A stretch of DNA of 64,000 nt from Jackrogersella multiformis (Eukaryota; Ascomycota; Sordariomycetes; Xylariales; Hypoxylaceae). The first letter of the stretch is position 1; every line of letters begins with the position of its first letter. Positions 24,649 to 37,034 of the stretch are shown in pieces. A program made the position numbers and the translations under genes. The notes beneath the pieces were generated by a model that saw only the letters and a list, made by a program, of their open reading frames with translations, was not told where the DNA came from and made no database searches. The stretch covers positions 1,026,282 to 1,090,281 of the forward strand of contig CADCXD010000006.1 of assembly GCA_902806575.1 (NCBI GenBank), read 5' to 3'.

Positions 24649-26393
24649 CTATGTAGCGGGATTGGTCAATATGGAATTTACTTCCCCAAAGTTCTTCATC
24701 GTATCCTCCAAAATCTTGTCGGCTCCTCTAGGGCTGCGCTCTTGCCATATTATTTTCTTATACTTGACGTCCCACGCTGTAGGCATCACCGCATCGAACG
24801 TGTTTTTCAGGTCCTCATTCAACCGCATTACGGCTTCCAGCTTGTTGGTGGGGATAACAGCACCCCTAGCATTACTGGCCAAGCTTTCATTGAACTTCTC
24901 CAGGAGATGGCGTTGCCTTCGCATCTTCGGTGATATAACGGGTATCGACGTTGCTGGATTGGATGGCGTCGTATTTGCTTGTGTTTCATCATTCCGTAAA
25001 GCCTCTTCGAGATTCTCGGCCAAGCGCAGACACTCCTCGACGAGAAACATCTGTGCGGTTCTGTCTTTGGATAATACTTGAAGGTTGTATAGCTGCTTCG
25101 GCTTTCCAGAGACAAGGTTGGACTGGGCTGAAGAACTTGAGTCCTTAGGAGCCTGCTCGAGTTCGACGATGACTAATTTACGGATAAACCGTAATGAAGA
25201 GTTTATGCTAAAGAGGCTATCCACCACTACTTCAATGTCTTGCAGAGGCGTCGTCAAGGCAGCATCAATTGACGTTGGTTCACCGTCAAGTTCCTCAAAG
25301 CTCTCTTCTAGTACAGTCCATCTTTCAATCGCAAATTCCAGTGGCTTCCCTTTCCCAAGTGCCGCCATAAGGTTATTTCGATGGCCTCGGAACATTTGAG
25401 ATGAGCTCTCCCCACTCTCGTGTTCAAGCTTTTTCAACATACCATCTATCGTTGAGTTAGTAACTGAGCGAGCTCCGGTTGACACCTAATAGTGTGTGTT
25501 CTCAACATAAGGTATATGTAATAAGATAAAATGCCATGCTTACCTGTTGCAACGGCAATGTTCACAAAGCTCTTCGTGATGAAGTCGTGAATAGGGCGAT
25601 ACCTGTCGGCATCGTCCTCAAACACATTCTCCAGCGATCCCGTTTTCGACAGAAGAAAACTGGTGGCCCACATCTCCAGCCGGGCACAAAGTCCGGATAT
25701 ACTGGTCTCACGCAACTGTGATGTTACAGAAAGACTGTTTAGTGCATCTAGACATAGTCGGCAGAGAAAGGTCACTGGCACAGATTCGAATCTGTCTGTC
25801 ACTGTGGACATGGTTTTCATTCCAATTTGTCGATCGCTAGGTAGCTCCACGATCGGATTTGATAGTGTAGCCTCCACATTGATTCCGCCTAACAGTTCCT
25901 GGTGTATCCTTGGATCGGCTGGCAGTCGTGACCCTGGAAATGGCGTGTATTCTGGCAGTGTTTCGCCGAGCGTTTGCAATTTACGGGTCATTGCCTCGAC
26001 CGCATCCATTTGCTGCTTGAGTTCCTCGAAACCACCTGCTTCGAATGATAGTCGATTTACTATCGTTCGCATCGTTACCTTGTTGTCTGAAGTTACGAGT
26101 CCCTTTAAATTTCTATCAACATTTGACATGGACTTTTTGAGCTGACCTAGAAGGTGATTGAAGTTCTCTTCTAGGTCTGGATGGATAGGCCTTCCGGATA
26201 TCTCGATATGTCGAAGTAGGGTAGTCATTGATTGCTGTGCTGCAAAAAGCCGCAAGTAAATCTCAGTGTATCGATCATCCCCGAAACTCTTAAAGGCTTT
26301 GTTCATACCGAAGACAAGATTGGCTGTGTTAATCGTGACTTGGATAGCGGCTATCAGATTCTGACTAAGAGACAATATAGACAAAGGGTCCAT
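24649..26393 (-). CDS. HET-like protein with N-terminal HeLo/STAND-type helical domain
   Basis: Two exons, 26393..25544 and about 25463..24649, 554 residues. The start MDPLSILSLSQNLIAAIQ is the hydrophobic amphipathic opening seen in fungal HeLo, Goodbye and related incompatibility proteins; the remainder is helical and charged, with no ATPase, NACHT or repeat domain. The donor (CAACAG|GTAAGC) is clear. The acceptor is ambiguous: CTCGCTCAG and CCGGAG both keep phase and differ by nine bases, while the nearer TTAG would be out of frame. The gene is head-to-head with the next one (starts 325 bp apart), whose protein starts in the same style. I infer a role in allorecognition or regulated cell death; this is not shown by a catalytic motif. 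Confidence 0.7.
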
Positions 26394-26717
26394 TGTGCTA
26401 TTATTGCTCAACACTTAAGGTATTTAAGAGTATTCGTTTAGAAATAGACTTCAGGGTTGTATCAAATTCGTTTAAGGGCAACGACTGAATATAATAATAT
26501 CCCATTATGATAAATTCAACAACGGGCGACGTGGCGGGGGATGAGGTAGAGGCCAATCAGCATAGCTAAATAACGCCTGATCGATATCCAATAGCGACAT
26601 TCCCGATATGACGTGAGTGAGATGGCACCAGTACCCCGCTTCTCCTTACTTGCAACATTACAAGGCTCCAGAGGTTTTTTCCATGCTTGTTTCTGCTCAA
26701 TATCCAAGCTGTTCGTC
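26394..26717. promoter_or_regulatory. Divergent promoter between two HeLo-like genes
   Basis: The 324-bp gap separates the start codons of two head-to-head genes with similar N-termini, so both promoters must lie here or extend into the neighbour. No specific operator recognised. Confidence 0.5.
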
Positions 26718-28838
26718 ATGTACGTGGATCCACTAACACTATCGGCCATCAGGGGACTATTCCCCCTTTTTAAGGCCTGCGAAGCAATCTACAAAACCTG
26801 GCGTCTCGTTCAGACATTTGGGAGAGACCTTTTCACGGCGGAGTGCAAGATTAATGCACAATACCATAGGTTGATGCATATTGGAAGTCGAAAACGGAAC
26901 CAGCTCGCTAATCCTCCAGACCCGAACGATGATTTACATCCTGTCACAGTAGCTATATTCGATTTACTGCAGTGTGTGAAGATGACCTATGAAAAGTGCG
27001 AGGAGATTATTGAGGAAATCAAAAGTAAAGCCCTTACACCCTTCTAGGAGTTACAAAACTAACAACGACAAGGAAAACCTGCTAAATTGCAGAAGCGAGT
27101 GCCTCCCACTACCATATCTTCGAGACAATCAGAAGCTGTTCGTCCAAGTGTGATCAACTCAACAACCTCATCTACTAGTATAATTGCCCATTCAGCGTCT
27201 TATCCAGCATCTAGCAACCTTTCCGCTCCAATCTCCCGGAACACAATATCCAACCCCCCATTTCCTGCTTCTAATCTCGGAAACATACCGAAGCAGTTCG
27301 ATGTGCCTAAAAAGAAGGATAAACGGTTTCGTTTCAGGACGATCCTCCCAATTAGATCATTGAGGAAATTAGAGGAAGAAAAATCGCCGAAGGTGAAGCC
27401 GACGGCTTCACCAAGACCAATAGCTGCACAGGTTAATTTAACAATATCAAACCTCTTGACTGAAGCTGAGTCTTCTGGGATACAACCAACAGAAAATTCC
27501 GAAGTTCTTCAGGCTCATACGGATAATTACCAGAAAGTGAAATGGGCTACTAAGGATAAGGAAAGACTCCATGCGTGCATTGACGAACTTACAGAGCTTA
27601 ATGATGCATTGGATCATCTAACTCAACCACAACAAGGGAATGGCTTAGTTCCGTGCTCTCCTGGTGACAAGGCCCAAGAAGACGGTTTCCGAAACACGGC
27701 CTTAAGGACTCAAAGTGCTTTAGACCGACTACACCGATCATTGAGAGCTATGAATGGGACCAACTACCGTGTCTGCTTACAGCTGGCAGAAGACTTTGAG
27801 AGGCACGGGATGGTTTTCCTTCAGAACCACGACTATCTTAATCTAGCTGACAGAGGGTTCATTTACTTTATCCTCCAGAGACAATTGACACCCCAAACCA
27901 ACATCCAGCCAGAATCTGCAGAATATCAATCTTCTCTTTTTGTTGCGGAATCTGCACTTGACTCCACAGAGTCTCTTCGAAGTCTCCCTCAAGATCAGCA
28001 TGCCATTAATCTTGAGAAATGTAAAGAATTCGCCGACGTTGATACCATTAATGAGTTCGAAAGATGGGGTGGCATATTTCCTCCAATTGCAAACACGGCG
28101 GCTAAGTTGGATGTTCACTGGTTATTCAAGGACCGATTCCATTCATGGTCAAGAAATGGAACACTAGCTACAGAGCTCAGCAAGGGAGATCTAGCTGCTC
28201 GGATGTCTGTTAATGCTCGAATCCGATTAGCTTCATTCATTACCAATGCTTTCCTTTACCTCTCCAAGGTCAGGCCGATGTGTCAACCAATCACTCTTGA
28301 CACATTTAGATACTACAGCCTTGGGAAAGGAAAGTCTCCCCAGGCAGACTTCGAACCTCTAAAACAAAGACCTTATATTGATTTCGGTTTCGGTCAAAGG
28401 ACAGGCATAGTCATTGGAGTGGATTCGTTTCCCTGCTCTCTGAACCCAATTGTTGACCTAGGTATTATCTTGGTCCAAATTGGGCTCTGCGTCTCCCATA
28501 AATACGACAGCCAAGAGCCCTCATCCTTGGCTGACGCACGGTCATGGGCGGTGTCAAACCTGAAAATTCTTGATTATCATCTTCCTGTCGGATATATCGA
28601 GATTGCCAACGATTGCCTTCAATTCAAGTCTCAGAGAATATCTGGAGAGTACGAAGAAGACCAGAAGATAGAAAATGAGTTTTTGCTAGATAAGGTGAGA
28701 CGGATTAGGGAATTGAATGATGAATTCCATTCTACGACTCAAATGGGCTCGTTGATCCCAACGATACAACTCGAAAACATGGACACTACCAATTCAATAG
28801 CCAATGCGAGGGCAAGTCGGACAGATGAGGTTCTTTAG
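26718..28838 (+). CDS. HeLo-like / DUF7580-type incompatibility protein
   Basis: Two exons, 26718..27024 and about 27100..28838, 681 residues. The N-terminus (YVDPLTLSAIRGLFPLFK, then TFGRDLFTAECKINAQYHRL) follows the HeLo pattern of HET-S-like proteins: a hydrophobic first helix and a FGRD..ECK motif. A basic Ser/Pro linker (KKKDKRFRFRTILP) leads to a large C-terminal region (CLQLAEDFERHGMVFL, FLYLSKVRPMCQP, GFGQRTGIVIGVDSF, NPIVDLGIILVQIG) that resembles the DUF7580 type found behind such domains. The acceptor GCGAG|TGCC keeps phase; the nearer TTGCAG does not. The upstream in-frame ATG at 26613 is possible, but the domain begins at 26718. Pore formation and prion-type signalling are known for HeLo relatives; here they are inference. 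Confidence 0.7.
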
Positions 28839-29913
28839 GGGGTCGGCAGATGATTAGAAGGCTACGGATACTTATTTTCTACCTACCTAGTACTTGTGAG
28901 CTTAGAATATTTGGTCTCGTTATATATACTCCTAATATAAACCACTATGCCCATGGTTGTAAGTTGTCTCCACTCTTTACCCCTTTTTAAAAGTATTACC
29001 CCTGAAGAAATTACCCGTCACGTGCTTCTCTCAACGTCATATATCAAAGTACAGCATGAAGGTTTATATATATATATATAATATATTAAGTTCTTTCTTC
29101 GGGATTAATGATTTAAGTAATATAAATTAGATTACGTGCTACCCGTTGCCATGTCACTGGGCTGTTTTGATTCAAATTATAGGTTACGGAACTTATAATG
29201 CATATATTACACGTTCCCTACGTTTAAATTCGATGTTGAAATTTATGATCATACCATAATAAGAAGCTGTCATTGTTAAAGTGCCTCACCTTTCGACGTT
29301 ATGAATCCGGCATGTAAATTTGTAAACATTGTTAACGAATATATACCCAGGCATTCTTGATTACTTGGACCTATTGCTTAGGTTATTTTTCCTCAGCTAA
29401 TAGTGACCTTTGAACCTTTATATTATTGTGAATTATCTAGGCCTAAGCTATGTACTTAATATCGTTCTTATGATTTGGATGTGAATTATTTCGACAATGT
29501 ATTTGTCCCTTTCCTTTTCATGATCTACCGAAATAATTATATCATTCATTCACAACAACAGTAAAGGGGGGTAGCGACAGTTACCGTAAGATGGCAATCA
29601 CATCAACGTCAAAGATTCCGTAAAGCACAAGGGATTCGAATCCAGGACATGCTTTCGTGGATATTACTCGATAACCACTACTGGTAACATCAATAACAAC
29701 ATATCGTCGGTATTTTTACGTAGTATTTAGCTCTCCCAAGGAAGAAAGCACTTTATGCTTAATATTTTAATCATTAGCTACTACCCAACCTAAGCAGCTA
29801 ACTAACACTTCATCCCCCACACTCTTTTCAAGACTAGGTGAGCTGAATTCAAGTACAACCTTCTAAAAAATAACATTGGAACTAAATATTTGCGATTTAG
29901 AAATCCAGGCAAG
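28839..29913. other. AT-rich intergenic
   Basis: Strongly AT-rich, with a (TA) run near 29066-29086 and no open frame worth reporting. An imperfect box-B-like sequence around 29632-29648 lacks the rest of a tRNA. Confidence 0.6.
29067..29087. repeat. TA microsatellite
   Basis: Run of alternating T and A about 20 bases long within AT-rich intergenic DNA. Confidence 0.8.
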
Positions 29914-30879
29914 ATGACGTTCTATATAATCAACGAGGATCTTGTGATCAAGCAGTGCCCGAGAATTTCGAAGGGCCTCGGGATCTTCGCCACCAGAAAG
30001 CTACCAAAGGGCTTATGTCTACTTACCGAGAGTCCAATCCTAACCTATCGAAGCTACGAAACCGCGTCCGCAAGTATCCAACGTGATTTCTCTAAGCTCT
30101 CATTCCACAACCGACGCCTGTTCCTCCTGCTTTTTGCCGGCCGTTTCGACATCGCCCCGGTGGTACACGTAGAAGACTGGAGAGATTTCCTATCTACCTC
30201 ACCAATTCGATTGCGACGAATCGTCAAGCTCAATAGCTTCGACGGACAAGGAATTGGATGTGCCATCTCATTCAACTGTTCCTTCCTGAATCACAGGTAA
30301 CTATCGCGTAACATCATGAACATGCGCAGGCCTTCGAAACTAACGCGTCTTTACAGCTGTGTTCCCAATGCCTGGCTCTGCTGGAACAAAGAGATCGGTG
30401 CCATGACGCTCCGCACCCTACGCGAGATCGAAGCAGGTGAGGAAGTCACCATCAGCTACATCCAGGATTCGGTATACCTCAACAAGAACCAGCGATCCCT
30501 GCGGCTCACGAGATGGAGTATATTGTGTCGCTGCCCATGCTGCGTTTCAACAGAGTCGGATAAGGTTCGAGAGGACATGAAAATATTGAGACAAGATATC
30601 TCGTACAGCTATCTCAGCCATCCGGTGAACTCGCGCGCAATCTACAACACCATTGGCATGCTTAGAGAGCTAGCCGGGTTGATGGAGAGCGAGAAGCTTG
30701 TCGGCGTAGAGCTATCACTTATCCACGCAAAGCAAGCTCGACTCTTGGGCAGGCTTCACGATGATATCGGTCGACGGGAAAAGTATCGCCAGGCTCTTGA
30801 GATCCGCGCCCTATGCCTTGGACCGGAACACCCTAGTACAATTGACCTGGTTGATGAGATTCATGCTCAAGTGCATTAG
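29914..30879 (+). CDS. SET-domain protein (SMYD/SET5-like)
   Basis: Putative protein lysine methyltransferase. Exons 29914..30296 and 30357..30879 with a 60-nt GTAACT..ACAG intron; 301 residues. SET features in order: GLGIFATRKLPKG near the N-terminus (SAM-binding G.G.FA), the split motif CSFLNHSCVPNA (NHSC.PN, created across the exon junction), REIEAGEEVTISYI (GEE...Y) and a post-SET cysteine cluster CRCPCC. After it comes a helical tail ending in a TPR-like stretch (EKYRQALEIRALCLGPEHP). No MYND finger is visible. The substrate is unknown; many fungal genomes carry dozens of such small SET proteins. Confidence 0.88.
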
Positions 30880-32138
30880 CACGGGATGTGCAATGGACGG
30901 GCTGGTGGATCCTATGCTGACTACCAAGTTAACGAAGATGGCATGCCTCTCAGGGGCCGATTTTTGACTGGCGTTTATGTATGAAACGAAGTGGTAGGCG
31001 GATCTGCCCTTGAGTGGTGTCTCCTTATCGCTGTTATGGCAGCCCATTGTATAATCGGAGTATAACTCAAACTTCATTGCACTAGGAGGCTTCAGCATAG
31101 GAAAATATCAGTCGTCACTGAACTTAAACTTGTTCCGTCAAATTAGGGCTTCGGATAAAAACACTAATATCGTATGTTTCCAAGTTCTGCATACCTACCT
31201 ATAACTCAATCGTTTCTAGAGTAAATGGGGGCTTGTATTCGTATGTGCACCTAACACTATCTCCAGTATCGTTCATCATGTGCCATACCGTATACACTTA
31301 GAATCAGCTAAAAAATCATTAATAACGTAACTAGAAGTGTTTCAGGGCCTGTATGAGGCGATAGGGAACAACAATGAAGATACTAAGGTCGTCTGGACCA
31401 AATTCTACCTACTTAGAACAGTGATCATTCGCGTCATGTAATGGTTTCAACTTGTAAATCACATAAAATTTACATATATCGCGATCCAGGGTGCAGGGAA
31501 CAAAACAAGCATTGTGTATTAAACCCGAATGGAAACTAGGCCAGTATAGAGAAACCCCCGGTCCTCCATGTGTGCTTCTTCCCCGCCGCAAATATCTTCC
31601 AGGGGAGATATGGCTCGTTATCGTAGGGAAGACGTCTGGTATTTCTTCGACTTGTCAGATCTCGATTTCGGGTCAATGAGAGTAAGTCTGTGTAGAAAAC
31701 CCTGACATAATTTAAGCTAATGACAGGGGAATATCCGAGGAGCGTTGATACATACAGTGCTAGTATTTGTGTTCGTTTAGGGACCTTAGTATCGTTTGTG
31801 ATTCAAAAGAGCCTTCGTAGTTAGTTTAGAAGAACGCCCCTTCTCGGTAGTCTCTTCGAACGTAGACACTTCGTGTACTGGCAGGTGTTGTTTCATCAGC
31901 CCCGTCCAGATTCAGTACAACAGTCCGCAAATCCTCTAACGGGAGCGGGAGCGGGAGCTTGAGTAGTAATACTAATAGGGAAAGAATAACCAGCAAGATT
32001 TCCTGAAGGAATGCGAGTAGTTGCATTGTTCGCAGTAGTGTGACGTGTCGATCGAGCTTAGGACCCTTTAACCGTAGATAATTGCCTCGGTGGTAGTAGA
32101 ACTACATGCTGCCGACGTAAAAATGATTGTAGTAAGAT
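30880..32138. other. Intergenic
   Basis: No supported gene. A 66-codon frame at 32026-31826 (minus) starts with ATG and a very hydrophobic stretch (LLVILSLLVLLL), but lacks other support. Confidence 0.5.
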
Positions 32139-32884
32139 TTATTCGGGATCTTCTCCAACAGCACCTTCATTTTGATCTGAATTCTTTGGGTCAAATTTCC
32201 TTTGGTAGTCGTCCTTAAAAAGCTGTTGAAGCTCTGCGTACGTCTGTGGCTGGATGCCAAAGTAGTTGGTCTTCTGATATATCATAACCATTACCTCTCG
32301 CCACTCTCCAAAGGCGCACAAGTGGACCCAGTCAACGAGAAGATATGTTAATCTGGAAATATAGCTTTGACGCCCTTCCCATCCCATGGCTTCAAAAGTA
32401 AGCCTGTCATATTTGTAGCATAACTTTTGAAACAGAATATTAGTGAAGTGTACTTGTTAGGCGATAAAGAAATTTGTATGAATAGACCTATACTCACGGC
32501 AGAAAATTCGCATGCCAAATTAAAAGCCCTATAAAAATTTCTCACAACTTTTGATTGAAACAAGCAATAGCTTATATATCCACAGAGCACCAGGGGGGGC
32601 AGACAAGCCCAGTGGTGTGGTAGATACTTGGATATCTCAATGAGCTCGTAGGTCCATATTAGTATCGTGAAATACCGGATTGCGAGAGAAACAACATATA
32701 GAGTGACGAATGTTAGGCCCGAAAATATGGTATTATTCCTGTGGGTCTTGATGTAGAGCCTGAAGACTGAACTTATCCAATGGACATAGAAAAATGGATT
32801 GAGGAAAAGTATAACCACGGCAAGCAGATGACCAAGCATGGCGGTGGTGACCTGGGGATGTATTGGTAGGATACGCATCTCCAT
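32139..32884 (-). CDS. Hypothetical multi-span membrane protein
   Basis: Two overlapping open frames become one protein if a 74-nt intron (GTGAGT at 32497 to AAAAG at 32424) is removed: exons 32884..32498 and 32423..32139, 223 residues. I place the start at the first ATG (MEMRILPIHP), but a weakly supported upstream exon at 33266..about 33020 could extend it. At least four hydrophobic segments are visible, for example LAVVILFLNPFFYVHWI, FVTLYVVSLAIRYFTILIW and PPLVLCGYISYCLF; the C-terminus is hydrophilic and acidic. The family is not recognised. Confidence 0.5.
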
Positions 32885-34164
32885 CTTGCTTACTTCAGCG
32901 AGGTATACTCCAGCATCAACCAAGATTTAAATCCGCGATATAAATTTAGGTTGGTAGTGTAGACAAATGAGGGTATTAGGTGCAGATTGACGAAGAAGAT
33001 GAAGGTCGGCTATGTTGACGCGTCAAAGCGAGTATGATGTAAAGTTCCGAAAACACTGGTAAAGAAACAACAACAGGTTGGGCAAGACTGCACATGATCA
33101 ACAATAGGTCGAAGGAGAAGCTGGTGCTTTGCCTAAAAAGGGGTGCAAGCAGATTCTTAGGTATGTAGAAATGATAGGTAATTACTACGCATCCATCATA
33201 GAAGCATTTAATGCTACCTAGGTAGATATCAATACCCTGGAGGGAATCTGAAAACAAGTCTTCCATGTCGTGACACCAAACTGAATTGTATTATTTACCT
33301 AGGTACTTAGGTAGGTATATAATTATTTCGGAAGCCTTTCTTTCATTTATTGAGGTTCTATACCTACCTTATAATGAACCCATCATGATATTTAGCTTCA
33401 CAAAGATAATAATCACTTCATTCTACTAGTATTTAGGTTCCTGTGTATAGATGGGCAGCACCAATAGCTAAGAATACATGCGTCTTCCACTTTACTCCAG
33501 CTTTTTAGTTCACATATTTAATGCTGTTAAGCCTAAGACAGTGGCCCTTTAAGTAGATATTATATTTTCAAAAGCATAGACGCGTGTTTTGACCCCAGTC
33601 AGTGTTCATGCTTTTAATATGAAATGGGGGATAATAAGAACCTAGGTTAAGTGCTTCGGTCTCATCATATCAACACCCGAAATTCCTCCTCGACACCCAA
33701 GATTACAACAACAACCATAATCAACAATACAGATAAAAACCCGAGCAATCACCTAGGTTAAGATAATGGCTTCCCTGAAAGGAGTATAATGATGTGCCAT
33801 GTTAACTACCAAGCCCTGTATTATGGATATCTTGGAGTACAGTTAGAGGTGTGTATTATTAGTAGGTATCAAACAATGAAAATATAAACAACCTGGAACC
33901 TTTGCCTCCAAGACCAAGCTGAAAATATTGATTTCCTCTTGCAAACAAGTATTAACCACTCCAGACGAACTCGAGTATTAAACCATCCACCACCCAATCC
34001 CCAAATTACCTAGGTCGGTAAACAATAGTCTTGAGGTCACACACGAGTTGAAAAGGGGGGCGTGCCAAGACTTCTGCCGCGCTAGGGCTCCACACACAAC
34101 TCCCAGTCCATGATTCATACCGACCTCCTACCCGAAACCAACTCATCCCAATGCATTGTGCAGC
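32885..34164. other. Intergenic with CCTAGGTA motifs
   Basis: Contains CTACCTAGGTAGAT near 33217 and CCTAGGTACTTAGGTAGG near 33298, and further single motifs near 33640, 33750 and 34010. A 96-codon hydrophobic frame (33266..32976 minus) may be an upstream exon of the membrane protein gene. Confidence 0.5.
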
Positions 34165-34599
34165 TTATAGTCCGGGGTGATCCTGGAACGGCAGGGCCGA
34201 GCAGGAGGGTCTTCGGCGGCGTTCGCGGATGACAGGATACTGATCTGGGATGTCGGATTCCGCCTGGGTAGGGTCGGTGCCGGCCTCTTCCTGGGTATAC
34301 AACACGTGGAGCAGCTCTTGGAGTTGGATTTCTGCCTGCTCTGGTGATAGTTGTTGTGATCGTGGCGAACGTTCTCGTGCTCTAAATCGCTGGAGTGCTG
34401 ATCTCGCATATTCAGTCACTTTGTCTATGTGCGCGTGTAGGAACATGATCTCATGGATCTGTTCTCGAAAGCCTTGGGGATGACCTTTCCTGATGATAGC
34501 TAGACGTGTTCCTATTGCTTCCCTGGCATTGTTCATCTGTCGCTCGATGTTATTCAGCATCCAGGGAAACGTGTGTGTTCCCCTCTTAGTGGTGGCCAT
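34165..34599 (-). CDS. Small hypothetical protein
   Basis: Single-exon frame of 144 codons with an ATG in good context (CAACAATGG). The protein is helical and charged (NNIERQMNNAREAIGTRL, EQAEIQLQELLHVLYTQEE) and ends in an Arg-rich stretch; no signal peptide or membrane segment. No family recognised. It lies just downstream of the amidoligase gene on the same strand. It could be an unexpressed frame. Confidence 0.4.
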   Translation of the reverse strand: MATTKRGTHTFPWMLNNIERQMNNAREAIGTRLAIIRKGHPQGFREQIHEIMFLHAHIDKVTEYARSALQRFRARERSPRSQQLSPEQAEIQLQELLHVLYTQEEAGTDPTQAESDIPDQYPVIRERRRRPSCSALPFQDHPGL

Positions 34600-34904
34600 T
34601 GTTGCAGGGGGTGATAGTTGTTTCTGGGCTTTCTTTTATCCCTAAAGGTGTGGTATTCAGGATAAGGACTCTTGTTTTGTTGATGCTGGAGACGTATGAA
34701 CGTGTGCTTGTTGGTGATAGATGTGGTGGAATTTGATAAGTACTGTGTATGAGGCAATCACGTTTAAAGATTTTGGCAAATGCTTTTCCAAAAAGAAAAT
34801 AAGCTGAAATTCCGTGAAATTCCGTGTCCTACTCCCACGGAAGCGAATTTTTTAATCAAAAATACACGCTGTCTAGTCGCCGAGAAACACTACCTACGAT
34901 TATT
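34600..34904. other. Short intergenic
   Basis: Separates the amidoligase 3' end from the small hypothetical gene. Nothing further seen. Confidence 0.6.
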
Positions 34905-36281
34905 CTACTGAGCCTGGGGGACGAACAACACCCCCGAGCTCCCCCCCGAAAAATACTCCAAATTCGTCTTGTATCCTTCCACGGTGGACCTGAAATGTTT
35001 TTCTTCCTCCACTAAGTTTAATTCCAGGAGCAAGTCGAACGCCGAGAAGGTAGATTCCTCAAATAGTATTCTCTCCACCAAGTTCTTGTACCGCAGGGCA
35101 TCAGAGCGCCTCGCGAAGTCAATGATGGCCATACAGACCCTTGACCAGTGGATTATTGGATCTGGATCTAGACAACCAGCCATCTGTCGGAACTCGAATG
35201 TCTGCGTATTCCCTCCTGTTTGGCCCACGGGAATAAATCGACTGAATCCTACCGAACCTCTAAATGACCTATGAGTTATCAGAGTTTAACGGTTATGCCG
35301 TATTTGGCCACATTATAGATGTATCAATGTTGATACTCACCTAAATTTGAGTGGCTCAATTATCAGTTCTGCTAATTCTTCGATGCTCTTGTTCGCCTAG
35401 AGAAGACGTATCTATTTTAAATTTATGGGTTAGAAATAGGAATCATAACTAAACAATAAATCAAGTGGATAAGGGAATTACCATATACCAACCTGGAGAA
35501 TTTGCTTCGTTACGGGGAGCAGTGGGATAAATTCGTTCATCTGTTGCTTTTGAGATTCATCTAATGAGTTTCTATCTTCCAATAGAGACTCAAAATCCTG
35601 AGCTCCAAGCTTGGACGACGTTGAAATTAGACGACAATGCATGTTGTCACGACGCTGAGGGTGTTGCAACTCCATCAACATTTTATCCACAAGCAGAATC
35701 ATGGTGGAGGCTTTCTTCATGGTGAGAAGGCTGAATGGGTCGTCTCCGAGCCCAACGTGGACATGGACTGAAGTTGTGTCGTTGAGATGAACGCGGAGTT
35801 GTCGAATGGCATGGCAGATGTCCGTTATTCTTTTGACGTAGAAGTCAGGGTCGTCAGATCTCATAACTTCGGAGGTGATCTCCCGCCCTATCCAAACATA
35901 CTCTTTTGGAGTAGTATTACTATTCCGGAATTGCAACGAGTTATCGTTAATAAGACGCCATTTGTCATAACGAATGAGACTGCGGTGATGGTAGGCATCG
36001 TACTCTTGGTGGCGGAAAGGAATGTCACAATCTCCCTCGAGAACATTGAGAATTCGGTTATTGGTGTCCCAGTAGTTGGTTAATGGGAATACAGGGCGCT
36101 TATCAAGTGGGTGAGGATCGCTGACACTATCCTTCAGAAGGGGAATTAGGAATTCTAGCTCGATGCCAAATGTCAAGGCGCTATTGCTGTCATCCGGGGA
36201 TTCGATTATTTTATCATATTTGGTTATGGGCCGGAAGTCCACACTGTCGTCTTCCGGCACATCATATTGAGACCAAAACAT
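34905..36281 (-). CDS. Amidoligase family protein (ATP-grasp-like COOH-NH2 ligase fold)
   Basis: Three exons: 36281..35493, 35396..35341 and 35268..34905; introns 96 and 72 nt; 402 residues. The family joins a carboxylate to an amine using ATP. Landmarks: LTFGIELEFLIPLL (the GxExE opening strand), WRLINDNSLQ, the REITSEVM strand, and TSVHVHVGLGDDP (HVHVG). The C-terminal part after SRFIPVGQTGGNTQTFEFRQ supplies the FEFR strand usual at the end of the core. I infer that it is active because the acidic and histidine motifs are intact. No partner gene such as a GATase or peptide substrate is evident nearby. Confidence 0.85.
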
Positions 36282-37034
36282 GATAGAAGTATAGATATTG
36301 GTATATTAATTAGCTAAGCAGGAGGGAATATGAATGATACGAAATGTGTTGATTTATTTAGTGAAAGGAGGGGGATATTACTTTGAGAAGAGACGGAGAA
36401 ATAAAAGTAATGATCATGTAGAAAAGGGTTTCGAATCAAAATATAATAGTTGAGAAAGTTAGAGATCGCAGTAGTCTTGCATTTTTGAATTAACTTACAT
36501 TGCTGTACCTACCGTAGGTAACTTGGGAAGCCACTTTCAAAATGGTAGTTGCTACAATAAATGCCTTATGGGAAGTCACAATAGATAAAAATTGAAATAG
36601 ATAAATCTATTGGGTACCTAGGTAGGTGTATGTGTCCATTATACGACTTTTATTCACCTACCTAGGTAGGTATGACTCTTTCCCTAGCCGTACTAAATCA
36701 TCTCATCCATCGCCGATTCTTTACGACTCATCTTGCCAAGACCCCCTTTTTACCCCTTTTCTCTAACAAGCCACGCACTATTTTAATGTTTTTAGAATAC
36801 AACCGTTGGGCTACCTTAATTTCTTATAATGGATTTATACATGGAAGTGTACGTAAGTTATAAATTGAGGGTAATAAAGAAGGGTTTAGGTATTAGAGAC
36901 GTAATCCTTCTATTGTCATTTCATAAGCATCTAGAAGCCTAATATGGTGTTAAATTTCATAGAGCACCTATAAATTGAGTGATTTAATATCAGCTCTAAC
37001 GTCTCTAACATGCGACCGACTGAAATGGCACCAG
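36282..37034. other. Intergenic, AT-rich
   Basis: Two CCTAGGTAGGT palindromes at about 36613-36626 and 36658-36672. A 63-codon frame follows the second but has no support. Confidence 0.6.

Noticed and set aside
29560..29660. GGATTCGAATCC near a TAGC..AGTT sequence, tRNA-like
   Set aside because: The T-stem and acceptor stems do not pair.
31826..32026. 66-codon minus frame with a Leu-rich start
   Set aside because: Could be a small secreted or membrane peptide, but composition and lack of homologues leave it unsupported.
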